A program made the translations under genes and the position numbers. This document shows positions 59,280-64,000 of a stretch of 64,000 nt of DNA, piece after piece; within the stretch, counting starts at the first letter, position 1; each line of letters opens with the position of its first letter. The stretch comes from Xenorhabdus bovienii SS-2004 (GTDB lineage: Bacteria > Pseudomonadota > Gammaproteobacteria > Enterobacterales > Enterobacteriaceae), in NCBI RefSeq assembly GCF_000027225.1, contig NC_013892.1:3534001-3598000 (forward strand), given 5' to 3'. Below the pieces are notes generated by a model. It had not been told where the DNA came from. It ran no database searches and saw nothing but the letters and a program-made list of their open reading frames with translations.

Positions 59280-59653
59280 AACGATTCCATCTCCATCGAC
59301 ACAAGCGGCAAAATGGTATGAGTTTGCCGGAAGTTATGTTGGCATCTGTCGTGTTTGCGATCTCTTTGTTGGGCTTAATGCGTTACCATCAGGCACTGTC
59401 ATCAAATTTTCAGCAGTACTGGTTGCAGCTTAAGGCGGTAAGATTGGCGCATGACCAATTGGAACAATACGAGCGGTTGGAAGGGCAGATGGTGTTGGAG
59501 GAAACTGAATCACAGCAAGGGTGGAAAATCGAACTTCAACGGGAATTTCGTTCTTTGGGATGCTATCAAGTCACTGTTCATGTGACAAAAAGTTATAATC
59601 AATCTAATAAATTAGATCGCTGGTTTTGTGCAAGTGGGAGTATTGATGTTTAG
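59276..59653 (+). CDS. ppdC: Prepilin peptidase-dependent protein PpdC (minor pseudopilin)
   Basis: The ATG at 59276 overlaps the ygdB stop codon (ATGA). The 125-residue product has a long basic leader (KRFHLHRHKRQNG), then the prepilin motif GMSLPEVMLASVVFAISLLGL with Glu at +5. This is the PulI/PilV-like member of the set. A TTG two codons upstream is open too but the coupled ATG is preferred. Its stop lies inside the recC start region, so recC is translated as the fifth gene of the run. Confidence 0.87.
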   Translation: MKRFHLHRHKRQNGMSLPEVMLASVVFAISLLGLMRYHQALSSNFQQYWLQLKAVRLAHDQLEQYERLEGQMVLEETESQQGWKIELQREFRSLGCYQVTVHVTKSYNQSNKLDRWFCASGSIDV

Positions 59654-62600
59654 AGTTTATCATTCAAATCAACTCGATATTCTTAAGGAGTTGATGGCAA
59701 TATTTATCGGGGAAAATCCCCTTACCAACCCATTTGGCAAAGAAGTGGTTCTAGTGCAAAGCCCCGGCATGTCACAGTGGCTGCAAATCCAACTGGCAGA
59801 AAAACTGGGAGTTGCCGCGAACATGGAATTTCCACTGCCGGCTACTTTTATCTGGCAGATGTTTACGCAGGTATTACCTGATGTTCCTAAAGATGGCTCA
59901 TTCAGTAAGGATGCCATGAAATGGAAATTGATGACGCTGTTACCCGGCTTGTTGACAGAGCCTGATTTTTCATCTCTCAGGCACTATCTCGACCAAGATA
60001 TCGATAAACGTAAGATCCACCAGCTGGCAGGCCGAGTTGCCGATTTGTTTGACCAATATCTGGTTTATCGCCCCCAATGGCTGGAAAGCTGGGAAAGCGA
60101 TCAGTCAATTGATGGATTAAGTGATACCCAAGCTTGGCAAAAAAGATTATGGCTTGAACTGACAGAATATACTCGTCAGCTAGAACAACCACTGTGGCAC
60201 CGCGCTAACTTATATCATAGATTTATTTCAACTTTGCAAGAAGGTCGTTTTCCACTGGAAAAGCTGCCTGCACGGGTATTTATCTGTGGGATATCTACGT
60301 TACCTCCTGCTTATCTGCAAATATTTAAGGCATTGGGGCAACATATCGATATTCACCTGATGTTCACTAATCCCTGCCTGTACTATTGGGGGGATATCCA
60401 GAGTTATGCCTTTCTGGCCAAGTTAAATAGCCGTAAACCAAAACATTATCAAAGCCAGCAGTCATTGGAACGATTTAGAGATCCGGAAAATGCGTCATCT
60501 CTTTTCAATGATGAGGGAGAGCAGAGCCTGAACAATCCCTTGTTGGCGTCATGGGGGAAATTAGGCAGGGATAACCTCTACCTGCTATCGCAGTTGGAAC
60601 CTGACTCTGATGTTCATGCTTTTGTTGAACTGGAGCCGAGTTGTATCCTGCATCAAATCCAGCGGGATATGCTGAATCTTGAAGATCACGCTCAAATTGG
60701 CTCCACGGAACACTCTTTCAAAAATAGCCTAAAAAAACGTCAGATTGATGGTAAAGACCGCTCGCTATCTTTTCATTCATGTCATAGCCCCCAGAGAGAG
60801 GTGGAAGTTTTGCAGGATCAGATCCTGCGTCTTTTGGATGATGATCCCTCACTGACACCACGAGACATTATCGTGATGATGGCGGATATCGACAGTTATA
60901 CTCCCTATATTCAGGCGGTTTTCGGCAATGCACCGGAGGAGCGCTATATCCCCTTTGCGATTTCTGATCGTAAAGCCCGTCAGGCTCACCCCGTTTTGCA
61001 GGCTTTTATTACCTTACTAGAGCTGCCGCAGAGTCGTTTTACGGCGGAGCAGGTACTGGCATTACTGGAAGTGCCTGCATTGGCCAGCAAATTTGCCATT
61101 CAGGAAGACGGATTGCGTCTGTTACGACGCTGGGTGAAAGAATCAGGGATTTGCTGGGGGTTGGATGACGACAACATAGAAGCACTGTCGTTGCCTGCTA
61201 CCGGACAGAACACGTGGCGTTTTGGTTTAACACGTATGCTATTGGGGTATGCTATGGACAGCCATGCAGGCCCATGGAATGACGTTTTGCCTTATGATGA
61301 ATCCAGTGGTCTTGCCGCAGAACTGGCGGGACAACTGGCGGAATTTTTAATGGAGCTGAACCGCTGGCGTAAAATTCTGAGTGAAGATCAGAGGCTGTCG
61401 GGTTGGCTGGCAGTATGTCCGCAGCTGTTGGAAACTTTCTTTGATGCGGATGAGGAAACAGAACTGGTATTGGCATTGATCACTCAGCAGTGGCAGAAAG
61501 TCATTGATAATGGTCTGAATGCTCATTACAGCGAGAGTGTCCCTTTGGTGCTGTTGCGTGATGAATTGGTGCTGCGTTTTGATGATGAGAAGATCAGTCA
61601 GCGTTTTCTCGCTGGTTCGTTGAACTTCTGTACTCTTATGCCCATGCGTTCCATTCCTTTTAAAGTTGTCTGCCTGCTGGGAATGAATGATGGCGTTTAT
61701 CCACGAACTATTCCGCCACTCGGGTTCGATCTGATGGCAGAAAAAAGCCAGCGGGGAGATAGGAAGCGTCGCGATGATGACCGTTATCTTTTTCTGGAAG
61801 CCCTGATTTCGGCAGAAACGTGCCTTTATATTAGTTATATCGGTAAATCAATTCGTGATGATACAGAGTGTAATCCTTCTGTACTGGTCAGTGAGTTACT
61901 GGATTATGTCTGCCAGAGCTGTTGCTTGCCGGGAGATGAGATGCTGAATGTTGATGACAGCGCAAGAAAAGTTAGAAATCACCTGCTGTTACAGCATACT
62001 CGTGTTCCTTTTGCGATGGAAAACTTCGTGCCTGATCATTATCAGCAAAGTTATGCCGCAGAATGGTTGCCGGCAGCCAGTCAGCAAGGTGCTTCCCCCA
62101 TCGATTTTTGCCAGCCGGTTGAGTTTGAGACCAGTGAGATAAAGGAAGTGGCACTCGATGAACTGATCCGTTTTTACCGTTACCCCGTCAGGGCATTTTT
62201 TCAGCGTCGGCTGAAAGTGCATTTCATCATTGAAGAGACGGAACTGCCTGAAGAAGAACCTTTCGTACTCGATCATCTGCAACGTTATCAATTTAACCAA
62301 TTGTTGTTGAGTATCTTGCTAGAAGAAGGATCACCTGAATCTCTGTTTTATCATCTCCGCGCATCGGGAGGTTTGCCACATGGGGCGTTTGGTGAGGTTT
62401 ACTGGCTGAATCAATTAGAAGCTATGCAGCCACTGGCAAATAAGATTCGGGAAGAGAGAACGGAGTCTTCTTTCATAGAGTTACACCATGAGTTAGATAC
62501 TGTGGTATTGACTGGAAAAATCCATCAGGTGCAGCCCGATGGAATTTTACGTTGGCGTCCAGCGAACTTAATGGCTAATGATGGTATCCAACTATGGATT

Positions 62601-63035
62601 GAACATCTTGCCTATTGTTTTTCAGGCAACAATGGTGAGAGCCGAATGTATGGAAGGGAAAACAGCGAGTGGCGTTTTTCACCATTGACATCGGATGAGG
62701 CAAAAAAATACCTGAATCAGATGGTTGCTGGTTATTTTCAGGGCATGTCTGAACCACTCCCTTTGTTTTGCCGAAGCGGTTGGGCATGGCTGGATGATTG
62801 CTTTGACAGAGAGAGCCAGAAAATCAATTTCAGTGAGGAAGCTCAGCAAAAAGCTGAAAACAAACTGATGCAGCAATGGCTGGGAACACAGGGAAAAAGT
62901 GGAGAAAGCAGTGATGCTTACGTCCAACGAGCATTTAGGCAAGTTGATCAATTATTTTGGGTGCGTATGAAACGCGAAGTACAGAGTTATTTGTTGCCTA
63001 TGGCTTGTCATTTAAGTCGTTCTTCATCTAAATAA
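59646..63035 (+). CDS. recC: Exodeoxyribonuclease V subunit gamma (RecC)
   Basis: RecC is the Chi-recognising scaffold of RecBCD in double-strand break repair. From the ATG at 59646 (MFRVYHSNQLDILKELMA) it has 1129 residues, close to E. coli RecC (1122). Family segments include QSPGMSQWLQIQLAEKLGVAAN, the dead helicase domains, FHSCHSPQREVEVLQDQIL, and VCLLGMNDGVYPRTIPPLGFDLM. It overlaps ppdC by 8 bases. The ptrA gene follows 19 bases later, and recB and recD should come after it outside the window. Confidence 0.96.
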   Translation: MFRVYHSNQLDILKELMAIFIGENPLTNPFGKEVVLVQSPGMSQWLQIQLAEKLGVAANMEFPLPATFIWQMFTQVLPDVPKDGSFSKDAMKWKLMTLLPGLLTEPDFSSLRHYLDQDIDKRKIHQLAGRVADLFDQYLVYRPQWLESWESDQSIDGLSDTQAWQKRLWLELTEYTRQLEQPLWHRANLYHRFISTLQEGRFPLEKLPARVFICGISTLPPAYLQIFKALGQHIDIHLMFTNPCLYYWGDIQSYAFLAKLNSRKPKHYQSQQSLERFRDPENASSLFNDEGEQSLNNPLLASWGKLGRDNLYLLSQLEPDSDVHAFVELEPSCILHQIQRDMLNLEDHAQIGSTEHSFKNSLKKRQIDGKDRSLSFHSCHSPQREVEVLQDQILRLLDDDPSLTPRDIIVMMADIDSYTPYIQAVFGNAPEERYIPFAISDRKARQAHPVLQAFITLLELPQSRFTAEQVLALLEVPALASKFAIQEDGLRLLRRWVKESGICWGLDDDNIEALSLPATGQNTWRFGLTRMLLGYAMDSHAGPWNDVLPYDESSGLAAELAGQLAEFLMELNRWRKILSEDQRLSGWLAVCPQLLETFFDADEETELVLALITQQWQKVIDNGLNAHYSESVPLVLLRDELVLRFDDEKISQRFLAGSLNFCTLMPMRSIPFKVVCLLGMNDGVYPRTIPPLGFDLMAEKSQRGDRKRRDDDRYLFLEALISAETCLYISYIGKSIRDDTECNPSVLVSELLDYVCQSCCLPGDEMLNVDDSARKVRNHLLLQHTRVPFAMENFVPDHYQQSYAAEWLPAASQQGASPIDFCQPVEFETSEIKEVALDELIRFYRYPVRAFFQRRLKVHFIIEETELPEEEPFVLDHLQRYQFNQLLLSILLEEGSPESLFYHLRASGGLPHGAFGEVYWLNQLEAMQPLANKIREERTESSFIELHHELDTVVLTGKIHQVQPDGILRWRPANLMANDGIQLWIEHLAYCFSGNNGESRMYGRENSEWRFSPLTSDEAKKYLNQMVAGYFQGMSEPLPLFCRSGWAWLDDCFDRESQKINFSEEAQQKAENKLMQQWLGTQGKSGESSDAYVQRAFRQVDQLFWVRMKREVQSYLLPMACHLSRSSSK

Positions 63036-63054
63036 ATAGGGAAAATATTGGGTT

Positions 63055-64000
63055 ATGCCTAAATATATTATTCGCATCATGACGATGCTTTTTCTGCTCT
63101 TTTGGGGAACCACAGCGTATGCAAAGTTGCCTTGGCAGCCTTTGCCTGAAACTATTAATAAAAGTGAACGAGATCTTCGTCAATATAAAGCCATCCAATT
63201 ACCCAATGGCATGACGGTTTTACTGGTTTCTGATGAGAAGGCCATTAAATCATTGGCTGCCATTTCAGTTCCGGTTGGCCATATGGAAAATCCTGATAAC
63301 CAGCTTGGTCTGGCTCATTATTTGGAGCATATGGTGCTCATGGGCTCCAAGCGATACCCTCAATCTGGGGGGTTCACCGAGTTTTTGCAGAAGCACGGTG
63401 GAAGTCACAATGCCAGCACTTCAAGCAATCGTACCGCATTTTATCTGGAAGTTGAGAATGGTTCACTGACAGAAGCGACAGAACGCCTTAGCGATGCTCT
63501 TGCTGAACCGCTTCTTGATCCGGTTAACGCCGATCGTGAGCGTCATGCCATTGATAACGAAATGACCATTGCCCGTGCTGGTGAGGGTCATCGCATATGG
63601 CAGGTCCGCTCTGAAACGCTCAATCCTGCGCATCCCAATGCCCGTTTTGGTGGTGGAAACCTTGAAACGCTGAAAGATAAGCCCGACAGTAAATTACAGG
63701 CCGCACTCATTGATTTTTACCAGCGCTATTACTCTGCCAATCTGATGAAAGGGGTGTTGTATGGTCAGCAACCGATCGACAAACTGGCTCATATTGCGGT
63801 AGAAACCTTTGGCCGGATTCCGAACAGACAGGCTTCAGTCCCCGCTATTACGGTTCCGGCGATAACGGATAAAGAAAAAGGCATCATTATCCATTATGTG
63901 CCTTCGAAGCCTTACAAATCGTTACAACTGGAATTCAGCATTGCTGACAACAGCGCGGATTTTCGCAGTAAAACAGATGCCTATCTGGGATATCTGATTG
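63055..64000 (+). CDS. ptrA: Pitrilysin (protease III), 3' end cut by window
   Basis: The frame opens at the ATG at 63055 and is still open at the right edge (315 codons). It encodes a signal peptide (MTMLFLLFWGTTAYA, cleavage near AYA-K) and the first M16 domain of a periplasmic zinc protease. The inverted zinc motif HxxEH is seen in GLAHYLEHMVLMGSKRYP. The third ligand Glu lies in ERHAIDNEMTIA. Later segments, NARFGGGNLETLKDKP and GIIIHYVPSKPYKSLQLEF, are very like E. coli PtrA. It sits between recC and (outside) recB, as in E. coli. Confidence 0.95.
   Translation, partial: MPKYIIRIMTMLFLLFWGTTAYAKLPWQPLPETINKSERDLRQYKAIQLPNGMTVLLVSDEKAIKSLAAISVPVGHMENPDNQLGLAHYLEHMVLMGSKRYPQSGGFTEFLQKHGGSHNASTSSNRTAFYLEVENGSLTEATERLSDALAEPLLDPVNADRERHAIDNEMTIARAGEGHRIWQVRSETLNPAHPNARFGGGNLETLKDKPDSKLQAALIDFYQRYYSANLMKGVLYGQQPIDKLAHIAVETFGRIPNRQASVPAITVPAITDKEKGIIIHYVPSKPYKSLQLEFSIADNSADFRSKTDAYLGYLI

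Overview
This window is chromosomal DNA from a gammaproteobacterium of the order Enterobacterales. Most proteins read as close orthologues of Escherichia coli housekeeping proteins. Blocks that sit apart in E. coli (metK; eno-pyrG-mazG-relA-rlmD-barA; dgt-mtnN-btuF-erpA-hemL; mrcB to hpt; thiBPQ; rppH to ptrA) are joined here in a different order. This arrangement, the moderate GC content with very AT-rich intergenic and accessory stretches, and the worn mobile-element remains fit a Morganellaceae genome of the Xenorhabdus/Photorhabdus type. That assignment is inference; no rRNA or other decisive marker is present.

Layout. 1-5.5 kb: yacC (cut by the window edge), an integrase-start remnant, speA, metK with MetJ-like boxes, sprT and a small lipoprotein. 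5.5-12.5 kb is an AT-rich uptake and catabolism stretch: an orphan TroA-fold binding protein, DctA, an aldehyde dehydrogenase and a DASS-family carboxylate transporter, mostly separated by clear terminators. 12.8-20.5 kb, minus strand: eno, pyrG, mazG, relA, rlmD (no mazEF between relA and mazG), with barA divergent. 22.9-28.1 kb: dgt, mtnN, btuF, erpA, hemL. 28.5-46.8 kb: mrcB, hrpB, sfsA, dksA, gluQ, pcnB, folK, panB, panC, an inserted AT-rich cassette, panD, yadH, yadG, can, hpt. 46.8-51.6 kb: an IS701-like remnant, a small secreted DUF3761-type protein, and the thiBPQ operon behind a TPP riboswitch. 51.7-64 kb: rppH, ptsP, lgt, thyA, an IS630-family element, the minor pseudopilin operon ppdA-ppdB-ygdB-ppdC running into recC, and the start of ptrA (cut by the window edge).

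The most interesting part is the cassette between panC and panD (40.06-42.53 kb). It is a minus-strand operon with 8-base gene overlaps: a BacD-like ATP-grasp ligase, an MFS exporter, and a class V aminotransferase or desulfurase-like protein. Such a gene set is typical of a small peptide or amino-acid-derived natural product with its own exporter. Here the ligase lacks its N-terminus and is frameshifted, and the aminotransferase lacks its C-terminal half including the PLP lysine. Only the transporter is full length, so this looks like a decaying biosynthetic cassette at an insertion hotspot.

Other points: pcnB appears to start at an AUU codon as in E. coli; BarA lacks the central pseudo-receiver domain; mrcB keeps an internal start with its own Shine-Dalgarno sequence; and an 18-bp perfect inverted repeat lies just upstream of panB. 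I saw no tRNA or rRNA gene, CRISPR array or intact prophage.
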